Origin: Deltaproteobacteria bacterium UBA4427
GTDB lineage: Bacteria > Myxococcota_A > UBA9160 > UBA4427
Assembly: GCA_002390675.1 (NCBI GenBank)
Contig: DGPZ01000019.1
Span: forward strand, 1-64,000
Direction: 5' to 3'
DNA length: 64,000 nt
A program made the position numbers and the translations under genes. Shown piece by piece: positions 34,017-42,883 of this stretch. Positions within the stretch are counted from its first letter, which is position 1. Each line of letters starts with the position of its first letter. Below the pieces are notes generated by a model. It was not told the origin of the DNA, did no database searches, and saw nothing but the letters and a program-made list of their open reading frames with translations.

Positions 34017-35399
34017 TTAATACCCGCGACCGCCTCGAGAGAGCGTCATCACCAGAATTCGAACGTCTAGCAAGAACGACCATTTCTGGATGTAGTAGAG
34101 ATCATGCTCCACCCGCTCATGAATCGACGTGTCACCGCGCCAGCCATGGACCTGCGCCCATCCTGTCATCCCCGCGCGCACTTTGTGGCGCAGCATGTAG
34201 CCGGGAATCTCGCGCCGAAAATTCTCGATGTACGTCGGCTGTTCGGGGCGCGGTCCTACCAGACTCATATCTCCTCGTAAGACGTTAAAGAGCTGGGGGA
34301 GTTCGTCGAAGCTGTTTCGGCGCATCCAGCGTCCGAAGCGCGTCCTTCGAGGGTCGTCATCAGTCGTCCAACCCGGCCCCTCTTGTTCGGCGTCCTGCTT
34401 CATAGACCGAAATTTGAGCATCTCGAAAACGCGACCATCGTGTCCCATCCGTGACTGGCGGTAGAAAATCGGACGACCGGAGCTAACTAAAACACCTACC
34501 CCAAGACCCACTAACAGCGGAGAAAGCGCGCAAATCAAAGAAGCGCTCCCCAGCAAATCGAAGGTGCGCTTGCCGAGTGCGGCCCAACCGAACAGGGCCG
34601 TCTCCTGCATGCCGATCACCGGAATCCCGTCGAAGCTCTCGACAGAACTCCGCAAGTTGAATCCGTGCAACAAATCCGGGACGATCTTCACGTTCACTAC
34701 TTCGTCGGAAAGTTCCGCGGCGACCTTTTCGAACCGCTCGGACTCGTGACGCGAGAGCGCAATAATTACTTGATCGACTCGACTGGCGCTAAGAATCGAT
34801 TTTAACTCGGAATAGCCGCCGATCAGTGGCACCCCGGCAACCGCGCCTCCGATCGCGCCGTCTGCAACCACGCCGATCATCCGCAGACCGGCATCGGGCC
34901 GGGCAACGATACGCGAAACTACGTTCTCGGCGACTGAACCTGAACCGACGACGAGCACATAGCGAAGGTTCATGCCCCTCAGCCTAAGGCGACGCAGGGC
35001 CATACGGATCGTCGATCGAAGTGCGATCACCGCAAGCGGCGCCATCACAGCAAAGAGCCCGAGCACGCCGCGGGAGTAGGAGTAGTTGCGCGCGAAGAAC
35101 GTAATCGCCGTCAGCAGCACTAGCGCCATCGCTGTTGATCGCACGATCGCCGCTACCTCTCCGAGCGAAGAGTCCATACGCCTTGCCTCGTAGAGGCCAT
35201 TTGAACGGAACAAAAGCAAGAAGAGCGGGACAATCAGTGCGAGGGCGTAGAGATAGGGTTCGGGCGCCGGTATGCCCAGGGGCGTTGCCAATCCGCTGTC
35301 AAAGCGAATCGCGTACGCAGCAAGCCACGCCAAGGCAATCAACGCGCCGTCCGCCGCGCCCATGATCGTGCGGAATACTTCGCTGTGTCGGTAAAGCAT
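34017..35399 (-). CDS. Polyprenyl-phosphate sugar-1-phosphate transferase (WbaP/EpsE type)
   Basis: Starts glycan assembly by moving a sugar phosphate to undecaprenyl phosphate in the inner membrane. The 461-residue protein has four N-terminal hydrophobic segments, a Rossmann-like middle (YVLVVGSGSVAENVV), and a C-terminal catalytic domain with GKRTFDLLGS, KFRSM, DELPQLFNVLRGDMSLVGPRP and a VRAGMTGWAQV block. ATG 35399 was chosen; the frame extends upstream to 35555 but that would overlap the neighbour. It is convergent with the aminotransferase gene. Confidence 0.92.
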   Translation of the reverse strand: MLYRHSEVFRTIMGAADGALIALAWLAAYAIRFDSGLATPLGIPAPEPYLYALALIVPLFLLLFRSNGLYEARRMDSSLGEVAAIVRSTAMALVLLTAITFFARNYSYSRGVLGLFAVMAPLAVIALRSTIRMALRRLRLRGMNLRYVLVVGSGSVAENVVSRIVARPDAGLRMIGVVADGAIGGAVAGVPLIGGYSELKSILSASRVDQVIIALSRHESERFEKVAAELSDEVVNVKIVPDLLHGFNLRSSVESFDGIPVIGMQETALFGWAALGKRTFDLLGSASLICALSPLLVGLGVGVLVSSGRPIFYRQSRMGHDGRVFEMLKFRSMKQDAEQEGPGWTTDDDPRRTRFGRWMRRNSFDELPQLFNVLRGDMSLVGPRPEQPTYIENFRREIPGYMLRHKVRAGMTGWAQVHGWRGDTSIHERVEHDLYYIQKWSFLLDVRILVMTLSRGGRGY

Positions 35400-35461
35400 A
35401 AAGTTTCCGGACTCCCATGTCCGGGGTGAGCGTGCCAGAAAAACATTCGAATCGCAGCGCC

Positions 35462-37072
35462 TCAGCGCAATTCGAGTACTAGAACGCGTCGCCCCTCCCC
35501 AGATTCCACGTGAACAAGATGGAGCCAATCCCCCACGCCCTTCATGAGGCCCCAATGTTCAGCAACCCGTCTCTCATCGATCACGAGCCATTCAACCCCT
35601 GCGTGCCGCAAAGCCTCTTCGATGCTCGAACTTTTTCCCGACGGTAACGGCACGTGTCGCGCCCGCGCATAGTAGGCGACGCGCATTTTCTGAGCGCCTA
35701 CGACCAGTCCGGGCCCTTCACGTTCCGCCAACCAGTTCGCGGCCGCCCGAACTGGAGCGCGATCAATTCGTCGCTCTCGGAGATCGCGATCTCCCCACAC
35801 TAAGGCCAATACTAAGACCAGTCCAAAACACACAGCAGGGGGAGACGCCCAACGCGCTCGAGGGCTCGAATCCGGCTCGGTCCACCGATTCACTAAGAGA
35901 TGGTGAAGGCCGCGCCAACCGACTGCAGCAAAGACCGTGAGCGGCAACCATGCCGCCAGAGCGTGGCGACGCGCGACGTACCCCGCGCCCCAAACCAACA
36001 AAACCAACACAGCCGAATAGAGCACCGCCGGCAACGCGAATAGCACCAAGCGCTTTCGAAAGTCAGTACCCCTCATCACGATCAAGCCGATAGCCGCAAA
36101 GAGCGCAATTTCGTATCGAAAGGCTGCGAGTGAGGTTCGCATAGCACGCGAAATCGCCTCACCTACACCCAACAACGTACGAGGCGGTCGATCAAAGCCC
36201 GAACCACTCACGCGTACCGACGAAAGAGGCAGCGGAAGCGCAGTCTCCCCCTCGCCAGTCGGCATTTCGACACGGACGCCAGTGCGTCCTGCTGCAAGCT
36301 CGACGATCGATTTCTTGCGGGTCAGCGTGAGATCGCCTGTCTGCTCGGAGACAGCCGCCACCAAGGGCCCCACCAGCGCGAGCGTCGCGAGTACCAAGGC
36401 GAGCGCGGAAACGAACATGCCACGTCGCGCCGAGGCATCCCGCCATCCGCGGGCGGCGAACACGACGATCGCGACGGCACAGAGTCCAAGCCCTTCCGGA
36501 CGGACGAGGTACGCGAGTCCCGCTCCAACGCCACAGCCGATGGCCAGCAAGAGTCTTGGACGTTCATTCCATTCACTGAGCGCCGCAAAGCCCATCAAAA
36601 AGAGGCCTGCGTAAAGCCCATCGCTCATCACATCGCTTGAAAAATCGATCGCCCACGGATGAAGCGCGACCACCCACCCCGTCATCCAGGCGATCTCATC
36701 CCCGAACGCGCTCTTTGCAGCGCAAAACAGTCCAAGAACGGAAAGTACGCCGCCCAAAACGGAGACCCAAATCGCCGCCGTCTCAAAGCCAACACCGAAA
36801 ACTGAATAGACCGACGCGACCAATGCGGGGTAGAGCGGATGAAAAGGATGCTCGAGTACAGCCTCCCAGCGTCCATCAGCGATCGCCTCAGCAAGCGCGA
36901 TAAAAATCGGACCATCATTAAAGATCGCATGCGTGTGCTGCCACGCTTGTAAGCGCAACCAGGCTGACACACCTAGCAAGACCGCAAGGCCCACGGTTAT
37001 GCGAAGCCTAGGGGGAAGACCAGATCCGGACGGTGACGGCGCCGAAGCCTCTCGCCGATCATCGACTGTCAC
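35462..37072 (-). CDS. GT-C-fold membrane glycosyltransferase (GT39/ArnT-like)
   Basis: An integral membrane protein of about 536 residues with around ten hydrophobic segments. The first loop contains FNDGPIFIALAEAIADG and HPFHPLYPALVA, which resemble the acidic substrate loop and the HPPL-type motif of polyprenyl-phosphate-linked sugar transferases. A soluble C-terminal part holds about 110 residues. The GTG at 37072 avoids overlap with the upstream gene stop at 37080; TTG 37129 is also possible. Donor and acceptor are unknown. Confidence 0.78.
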   Translation of the reverse strand: MTVDDRREASAPSPSGSGLPPRLRITVGLAVLLGVSAWLRLQAWQHTHAIFNDGPIFIALAEAIADGRWEAVLEHPFHPLYPALVASVYSVFGVGFETAAIWVSVLGGVLSVLGLFCAAKSAFGDEIAWMTGWVVALHPWAIDFSSDVMSDGLYAGLFLMGFAALSEWNERPRLLLAIGCGVGAGLAYLVRPEGLGLCAVAIVVFAARGWRDASARRGMFVSALALVLATLALVGPLVAAVSEQTGDLTLTRKKSIVELAAGRTGVRVEMPTGEGETALPLPLSSVRVSGSGFDRPPRTLLGVGEAISRAMRTSLAAFRYEIALFAAIGLIVMRGTDFRKRLVLFALPAVLYSAVLVLLVWGAGYVARRHALAAWLPLTVFAAVGWRGLHHLLVNRWTEPDSSPRARWASPPAVCFGLVLVLALVWGDRDLRERRIDRAPVRAAANWLAEREGPGLVVGAQKMRVAYYARARHVPLPSGKSSSIEEALRHAGVEWLVIDERRVAEHWGLMKGVGDWLHLVHVESGEGRRVLVLELR

Positions 37073-37079
37073 GATGTAT

Positions 37080-38312
37080 TCAGCCCGCCTCTTCGGCGTC
37101 TGCCACAACAGCACCCGCGAGTTCATCAAGGAAATCAGGCAGAGCCGAGACGACGCGGCTCCAATTGGGAATCTGCGGCGCGCCCATTGGATCTCCTACG
37201 AAGTCGAGTCCCGCCGCTCGCAGTGCGCCGGAAAACGTCTCAACAGCGACTTCTTCTTCATGACGATCGAAATAAAGTCCGTTCAATTTGGCGTCATCGC
37301 TATAGCGAGCGATCGCGTCTTGAGCCGTACGCACATAGGCAGCAATCAGCGTATTCAAGAAACCTGAATCGAACTCAACGCCGTAGCTCGCCAAGTTACG
37401 AATCAACGAAGCCGCGATGTCCCGAACCATTCGGTGCAACCCGGCATTGCCGTCGTGCTCCGAGAGTTCCTGATGCTTATGGTCATAGTTCTCGACGAGC
37501 TCGACCTGGCAGATGCGCTTCAGCGAGCAGTTCCGGTAGACCTCAGCCAACACGCCGACCTCGAGTCCCCAATCTGCCGGAATGCGATTCGCTCGGATGA
37601 GTTCCGTTGTCATAGAACATTCGCCAGCGAGCGGATATCTAAAAGATTCGAGATAATCGAGCAGCGGCACCGGGCCAAGCACGGACTTCATGGCGCGTAT
37701 CAGCGGCGTCATAAAGAGCCGAGTCACGCGCCCGTGCATCCGGTCGGACACGCGGCTGTAGTAGCCCTTTGCAAACTCGTAACTCATATTGGGGTTCGCG
37801 GTAGGAAAAACGAGCCGCGCGAGGAGGTCGCGGTCGTAGTCGAGGATGTCGCAGTCGTGCGTCGCGACGACTCGCGCTCGATGGGTCGCAAGGACATAGC
37901 CATAGGCGAGCCAATTCGCGCGCCCCTTGCCCTCGCTGCCGGGATCGAGGCCTTCATCACGAAGCCGCTGGATGAGTGCCTGGATGCGCGGCCCCTGATT
38001 CCAGATCACAGTCGCCGACTCATCGTCCATGGACCGGATCGGCTCAACGAGCTCGCGAAACTCCCGATACTCGGCGGGCCCAGCAGGCCCCGACAGGCTC
38101 AGCACGCACTGCGTGAGATACGGCACCTGAATGAGTTCTTCCACGATCCGCTTGAGCGCTGGACCGCGGATCTCTGAATAGAGCGACGGCAGCACCAACG
38201 CGATCGGGCGTTCCTCGGCGTAATGCATGAGCTCGCGCTCGAGGCGCGGGAGGTCAGCCTTGCCGAGGCGATGAAGCGACGTGATAACGCCGGTTTGATG
38301 AAAATCCGCCAT
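37080..38312 (-). CDS. GT81-like glycosyltransferase (glucosylglycerate-type)
   Basis: GT-A type transferase of 410 residues. The nucleotide-sugar site is THDCDILDYDRDLLARL (a DxD-like DCD). Then come FAKGYYSRV, HGRVTRLFMTPLIRAM, YPLAGECSM and DWGLEVGVLAEVY, the order seen in glucosyl-3-phosphoglycerate synthase (GpgS) and its relatives. In those enzymes the acceptor is 3-phosphoglycerate and the product an osmolyte or glycan precursor. The matching phosphatase is not next to it, so the real acceptor is open. It precedes the GT-C gene by seven bases on the same strand. Confidence 0.75.
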   Translation of the reverse strand: MADFHQTGVITSLHRLGKADLPRLERELMHYAEERPIALVLPSLYSEIRGPALKRIVEELIQVPYLTQCVLSLSGPAGPAEYREFRELVEPIRSMDDESATVIWNQGPRIQALIQRLRDEGLDPGSEGKGRANWLAYGYVLATHRARVVATHDCDILDYDRDLLARLVFPTANPNMSYEFAKGYYSRVSDRMHGRVTRLFMTPLIRAMKSVLGPVPLLDYLESFRYPLAGECSMTTELIRANRIPADWGLEVGVLAEVYRNCSLKRICQVELVENYDHKHQELSEHDGNAGLHRMVRDIAASLIRNLASYGVEFDSGFLNTLIAAYVRTAQDAIARYSDDAKLNGLYFDRHEEEVAVETFSGALRAAGLDFVGDPMGAPQIPNWSRVVSALPDFLDELAGAVVADAEEAG

Positions 38313-38432
38313 GGCTGGGACGGTCGCACTGGCGCCCTGCGGGTGTCAAGGAATCCTAAGTCGAGATCCCGGGCCTACGAAGGAAAAAGCTCCAAAATCA
38401 AAGGGTCTGGGCTCAATTCTTCGAGCAGGATC

Positions 38433-38786
38433 TCAATAGATGCCGACGGGCGTGAGCGAGGGCTCAATCGCGTCTTCTAGCAGGCGGACCGCTTCAGGAT
38501 CGATCTCATGGAATTCGATGCCCACTTCCTGAGTAATCTGATCCGTGTCGGTTGCCCACATGACCGTTCCCTTCGCGACAACCGTCTCGTCGCCGACATT
38601 GAAGGTCACGCGAAGGACGTCTCCCAGGTTGATCTCAATTCCGACGGCCTCGAAGCTGATGCCGCCTGTGGAGAGATTCTTCGAGACAGCCAATTGGTCG
38701 GGCCTGTCGATTTCCGAGAAGGAAATAACTTGATCCGTCGCGATGCGATGAAATTTTCGACGTTCTGCCCCGGATGCTTCGCCCAT
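38433..38786 (-). CDS. PilZ-domain cyclic-di-GMP receptor
   Basis: A single PilZ domain of 117 residues. Both ligand motifs are present: RKFHR preceded by R (RxxxR, R10-R14) and NLSTGG (37-42). Such proteins pass on cyclic-di-GMP levels to motility or polysaccharide machinery. The nearby polysaccharide cluster is a possible target. No enzyme for the nucleotide is intact in this window. Confidence 0.9.
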   Translation of the reverse strand: MGEASGAERRKFHRIATDQVISFSEIDRPDQLAVSKNLSTGGISFEAVGIEINLGDVLRVTFNVGDETVVAKGTVMWATDTDQITQEVGIEFHEIDPEAVRLLEDAIEPSLTPVGIY

Positions 38787-38935
38787 ACCATCCCCTCAGG
38801 TGCGTCCGGCGATTCCGACACGCATATAGAGGTCTCGGCTGCGAGCTGCCCCGGCTTGAGCAACCAGGCCTGGCGAAACAGCAAATGGTGCTCCCGGCGA
38901 CCACGCCTGCACCACCGATAACATTCCGATTCCGT

Positions 38936-40012
38936 CTAGAACAGATCGAGCTGTCGATCAGGAGCCCCCGCGGTCTCCAGCCCTTTCAGAATCAGAGCGA
39001 GCCTACGGAAGCGGCGACCGTCCAAAGTCACCCGGCCGAGCAGCTCGCGCCCCGCATCGGCCAGTACGGCTGCCTCTGCGGTCGGTTCGCCGAGGCTGCA
39101 GCTTCGTGTCAGCGCGCGCTCCCCCGCGCCGGATAAACGGAGCGCGATTCGCGACGCGCGGAGCCCGTCCCGGCGTAAAGCTCGCTCCAGCGCATCGGCC
39201 AGCCGGCCAGAGGCCGCTTCGAAAAGCTCGCGGCTCACGACTTGGCCCCCGGACAGCTCGAGGGTCTCCTCCCTCGAGAGCGATGCCGGATGGCGTGTGA
39301 CACGAAGGGGCTTAGGGTCCTCTCCGCATGCGAGCAGCCAAAGAGATCGGCCGTGATTGCCTAACAAGATGTCCAGACGTTCGAGCCCAAGCTCGCGCAG
39401 CCCAGGGATATCGACGGCGCCTAGCTCGGCCAATCGTGCCGCTGTTTTAGGGCCAACGCCCGGCAATCGCTCGAGGGACTGGTCATTCAACCACGACTGG
39501 AACTCGCCCGCTGTGACGACAACTGCCGTCCCGGAACTCGCCGCTTCCGCCGCGAGACGCGCTGCGAACCGCGCCGGAGCGACCCCGCAGTGCAAAGGCA
39601 GTCCAACCCGCTCGAGGACCGCTGCTTCGAGCCGAGCCGCGAGCAGTCGGGCCTCGTGGCTCTCTCGGGGCGCACGCAGATAGAAGCCCGCCAAGCCATC
39701 GATCTCCACGGCATCTACCACTTCTCGCATAGCAGCCCGCAGCAACCCCGAGACCTCACGCGCACGCGCCATATCCGTCGGGGCTCTTTGCGCCTCGGGT
39801 ACGCGATCGAGGGCTTCCGCCATTCCCATGCCATCCACGATTCCACGAGCGCGAAGGACATCACTCGCACAGACGACCTTCCCACGCTTCAAAGGATCTC
39901 CACCGATCAGGAGAGGCCCATCGCCGAGCATGGGGTTCGCGCGCCGCGCGACCTGCACATGGAACTCGGGGACGTGGCTATATCCGACGGGTTCGCCCGC
40001 TCCTGAGGACAT
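38936..40012 (-). CDS. Y-family DNA polymerase homologue without catalytic acids, ImuB-like
   Basis: The 358-residue protein follows the DinB/ImuB plan: palm and fingers at about 10-170, thumb with LPGVGPKTAARLAELGA (about 180-196), little finger up to 345. In place of the catalytic VDMDAF there is SHVPEF (12-17), and SIDEA reads EIDGL (103-107), so two aspartates and the glutamate that bind metal are lost. The last five residues, QLDLF, form a clamp-binding motif. ImuB proteins also lack these acids and carry a clamp motif; no imuA or dnaE2 gene lies nearby. The start overlaps the acylase stop by one base (TGATG). Confidence 0.85.
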   Translation of the reverse strand: MSSGAGEPVGYSHVPEFHVQVARRANPMLGDGPLLIGGDPLKRGKVVCASDVLRARGIVDGMGMAEALDRVPEAQRAPTDMARAREVSGLLRAAMREVVDAVEIDGLAGFYLRAPRESHEARLLAARLEAAVLERVGLPLHCGVAPARFAARLAAEAASSGTAVVVTAGEFQSWLNDQSLERLPGVGPKTAARLAELGAVDIPGLRELGLERLDILLGNHGRSLWLLACGEDPKPLRVTRHPASLSREETLELSGGQVVSRELFEAASGRLADALERALRRDGLRASRIALRLSGAGERALTRSCSLGEPTAEAAVLADAGRELLGRVTLDGRRFRRLALILKGLETAGAPDRQLDLF

Positions 40013-42528
40013 CAGGGCGCCGGCTCGAGCACAAGTCGTTCGGCGCTCTGCTCTTCGATCGCAAGCCGACTCGTCGCAAACAAGGCAAGGCGACCATGGG
40101 TCCAGTGTGAGATGCCATCGGCAAAATGCGGATGTCCGGGATGCTCACTCTGACCGGGGGTAAGGCTACTCAGGAAACGGTCTTGGCTGCCTAGATCGAT
40201 GGCTACGCGATACAGAGCTGTTCGCTCGACATCAAAAGAGATACCGGGCCGGTGCCGCGTGAAAGACAGTGTCTGCCCACTTCCGGAAGCGGGGAAAACA
40301 TAACCTTCAGTAGCATCTGTTGCGGTCCGCCCGAGTCTTTCGAATGCGACTCGATGCAATCCGCCCCAGGACCAACGAGCTCGCGTCGGCCCGAGGCGCT
40401 GATTCAAACTCACCCAGGTTTCCCGCAAACTCGCCCGTGCCGCTTCCGTCACCACCGATTCGTCGGTCCATCCCCCTGACTGCCGGAGGGTCGCTGCGCG
40501 CAGAATCAATCGTTCCACTGCGGTTTGAGGCTGAACATGAGGCGCAGCGAGATAGCGCTCGAAGAGCCCATCACCAAAGGGCTCACGAAGCAAGTGGCCT
40601 AATAAACGCTCGATCGCCAAGTGATAGGCGGCGGCGCCAGCGCTATCGGAGTCAAATCGACCATCCCATCGCTTCAGAAGCGCCGCGACCTCCTGTGCCT
40701 CGGCCGGCAAGGGTCCGCCGCGGCGTGCCATCCCATCGATCGCGGTCACGACTCGTGTCGCACGCAGCGCACCGGCGTCAAAGAGGATATCCGCGGCAGA
40801 GCGCAGCGTGAGAGATCCACGCCCCAAGGCTTCGTCGAGTGCGAACTCTAGCCGCATTGCGCGGTCCCCCGGCCGCCAGAGCCATTCCGTCTGATCCAGG
40901 CCGCCGCGTCCGGACCAAGGTTGATCCAGAGCCATCACCCAAGCTCGACCGCTCTCACCGAGTGCCATTCCCGGGAGCGATGCTAGTGACACAGGCTCTC
41001 GCCAATCAAAACTTCGCAAGCGACCTTGCACGGGAACCAAGCCCGTCGGGAGCGGCCGATTAGGCAACCACCCCGCGACCTGCACGCCACCCTCGCCTTC
41101 TGCGTCAGCGAACGTGAATGCAAGAACCGGTTCGTGATGCATTTCAAGTATCGCCGCAATCTCCTGGCTACCGCCCGCCCGGAGTAGCCCAAGCATTGAG
41201 GTAAGCCCATCTCCAGACCTTGCTCCCGTCCAGGAAAGGGCTCTTCCCGATCGCGCGCGGGGCATTTTTGAATCCTGTTCTTCGTCGAGTCCCGACCACA
41301 AGGATTCAATCAATGGACCATGCCCCGTCGAGCGCAGGGATAACGTGGTGTCGATCAATTCGCCGCGCGGGCCCATCCAGGAAACGGTCTCTTCCCGCGC
41401 CTCGACCGGAACCCAGAGCGTCCCGTTCTGATAGAGGCCCCCGCGATCGCGTAGTGTCTCCATGAATAGATCTGAAATCGGCGCACTCGCCGGCACCGAG
41501 GCCCAAGCGAAGTTTGGATTGCGCCCGGCCCAGAAAATAGGAGAGCCGGGCATAGTCGCACCCGCCACGTCAATCGCCCCGGCATCAAGGTGTGCCTCAT
41601 AAAAGAGGCTGGGCAGCGTCGGCGCAAAGTGCCAGTCCGCCACCAAGATAGGAGCACCGCTTACCGTCTTTGAACCCTCGACTGCCCACGCTCCACCCGT
41701 CGGAATCCCAATGCCTTCGCAGAGTTCTTCGGTCGCGCCCATGATCGCGTTCGCCAGCGCATATTCCCCGGTGCTCGATGCCACCGGGTGACGAGGCACT
41801 TCAGGCGCCACACCGAAATCAACGGAGGCTCGCCCCGGAAAGAATGGTCTGGCGGGAACCGAGTCCAGGCGCTGAATCAAGTCATCGAGAACGAGAGTTG
41901 TCTCCAGCGTGCCGCCGATGCACCAGGACAGCAGCTTTACGACGGCGATCGAATCCGCAGGGCGCCAATCCGCAACGGAGGCAATACCGCCCTGCAGACG
42001 GCGTGGCGCGCGAACGCGGCCTTGCCGAACACGGTCGATACGCGCGTTCACGCCCGCCGAGTAGAGCTCGAGCACCTTAAGGGACGACGCGGGGAGATCA
42101 GCAACGACCGCCTCAGATGCCCGACCTATTTCAAGCAGCCTCGCAAGGCGGTCCGCACGTAGAGCCGGTGCGCCCTGGAGTTCGGCGGCGCGACCGAGGG
42201 CCTGTCGCCGCAGAAAAGCCATCTGCGCGAGGCGGTCCTGCGCGTGAGCGAACCCGAGCGCAAACCATCCTTCAGACTCTCGCTCGGCGATCAGATGCGG
42301 GATGCCCCGGACGTCTCGCAACACCTCGACCGGAGCCTCCAAATTGGAAATGCGAATTGTGCCCGAAACGGGAGCGAAGGATTCACGTTCGGCCCGGTCG
42401 CTGGCCCCCCAGCGCTGGCTGATCAGGAGCGCGACGAGGATCAGCAAAGCGCCGACTATCAGCCGCCCACCCAGCTGCGGTAAACCCGGCGTAGGCTTTT
42501 CGGCCTGCGGCCCCTCGGACACCGACAT
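40012..42528 (-). CDS. Penicillin-acylase-family (S45) Ntn-hydrolase homologue, probably inactive
   Basis: The frame reads as a peptidase S45 precursor of about 838 residues: membrane segment at about 22-39, alpha-chain start (ISNLEAPVEVLRDVRGIPHLIAE, GFAHAQDRLAQM), then the beta-chain start region and LVADWHFAPTLPSLFYEAHL. In active enzymes autocleavage exposes a serine at an SNxW site. Here residues 277-281 are TGGAW, so the serine and asparagine are both replaced by glycine. Hydrolase activity is unlikely unless T277 acts. ATG 42528 is the best start (GGAGG ten bases upstream). It is co-translated with the polymerase homologue downstream. Confidence 0.85.
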   Translation of the reverse strand: MSVSEGPQAEKPTPGLPQLGGRLIVGALLILVALLISQRWGASDRAERESFAPVSGTIRISNLEAPVEVLRDVRGIPHLIAERESEGWFALGFAHAQDRLAQMAFLRRQALGRAAELQGAPALRADRLARLLEIGRASEAVVADLPASSLKVLELYSAGVNARIDRVRQGRVRAPRRLQGGIASVADWRPADSIAVVKLLSWCIGGTLETTLVLDDLIQRLDSVPARPFFPGRASVDFGVAPEVPRHPVASSTGEYALANAIMGATEELCEGIGIPTGGAWAVEGSKTVSGAPILVADWHFAPTLPSLFYEAHLDAGAIDVAGATMPGSPIFWAGRNPNFAWASVPASAPISDLFMETLRDRGGLYQNGTLWVPVEAREETVSWMGPRGELIDTTLSLRSTGHGPLIESLWSGLDEEQDSKMPRARSGRALSWTGARSGDGLTSMLGLLRAGGSQEIAAILEMHHEPVLAFTFADAEGEGGVQVAGWLPNRPLPTGLVPVQGRLRSFDWREPVSLASLPGMALGESGRAWVMALDQPWSGRGGLDQTEWLWRPGDRAMRLEFALDEALGRGSLTLRSAADILFDAGALRATRVVTAIDGMARRGGPLPAEAQEVAALLKRWDGRFDSDSAGAAAYHLAIERLLGHLLREPFGDGLFERYLAAPHVQPQTAVERLILRAATLRQSGGWTDESVVTEAARASLRETWVSLNQRLGPTRARWSWGGLHRVAFERLGRTATDATEGYVFPASGSGQTLSFTRHRPGISFDVERTALYRVAIDLGSQDRFLSSLTPGQSEHPGHPHFADGISHWTHGRLALFATSRLAIEEQSAERLVLEPAP

Positions 42529-42800
42529 CGAACGCATACCCTCCAATGTGAGCAATGTGAGCGCCGGCGAACCGAAGTTCGAGCTCCTCACACCCCCGGA
42601 TGCTTCTTTAATCACGGTGCCGCGGACCCCCGTCAGCAACACCTTTGGCATCAACCTTCGACAGCCTTCATTTCCCTACATCGAATGCCCAAAAAGAGAA
42701 GTTAAGTCGAATACTTGAGAGCATACCGGAGGGTCGGTACATTGCGCGCGCCGCCCCTCTTCAATCGAAATACTCAATCTCTCGTCCCCTCCGCATTTGC

Positions 42801-42834
42801 TCGCCCTTTTTCGCCCTTTTTCGCTCTTTTTCGC
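42801..42834 (+). repeat. 10-bp tandem repeat upstream of pgk
   Basis: TCGCCCTTTT at 42801-42810 and 42811-42820, TCGCTCTTTT at 42821-42830, then TCGC. The period is about one helical turn. It lies 50 bases before the proposed pgk start and may be a protein-binding array, a pyrimidine leader or slippage. Confidence 0.6.
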
Positions 42835-42883
42835 GACGGATTCCCGAAGCTCCGACGAGCTACTCCACCCCTGGCGGTTTGAT

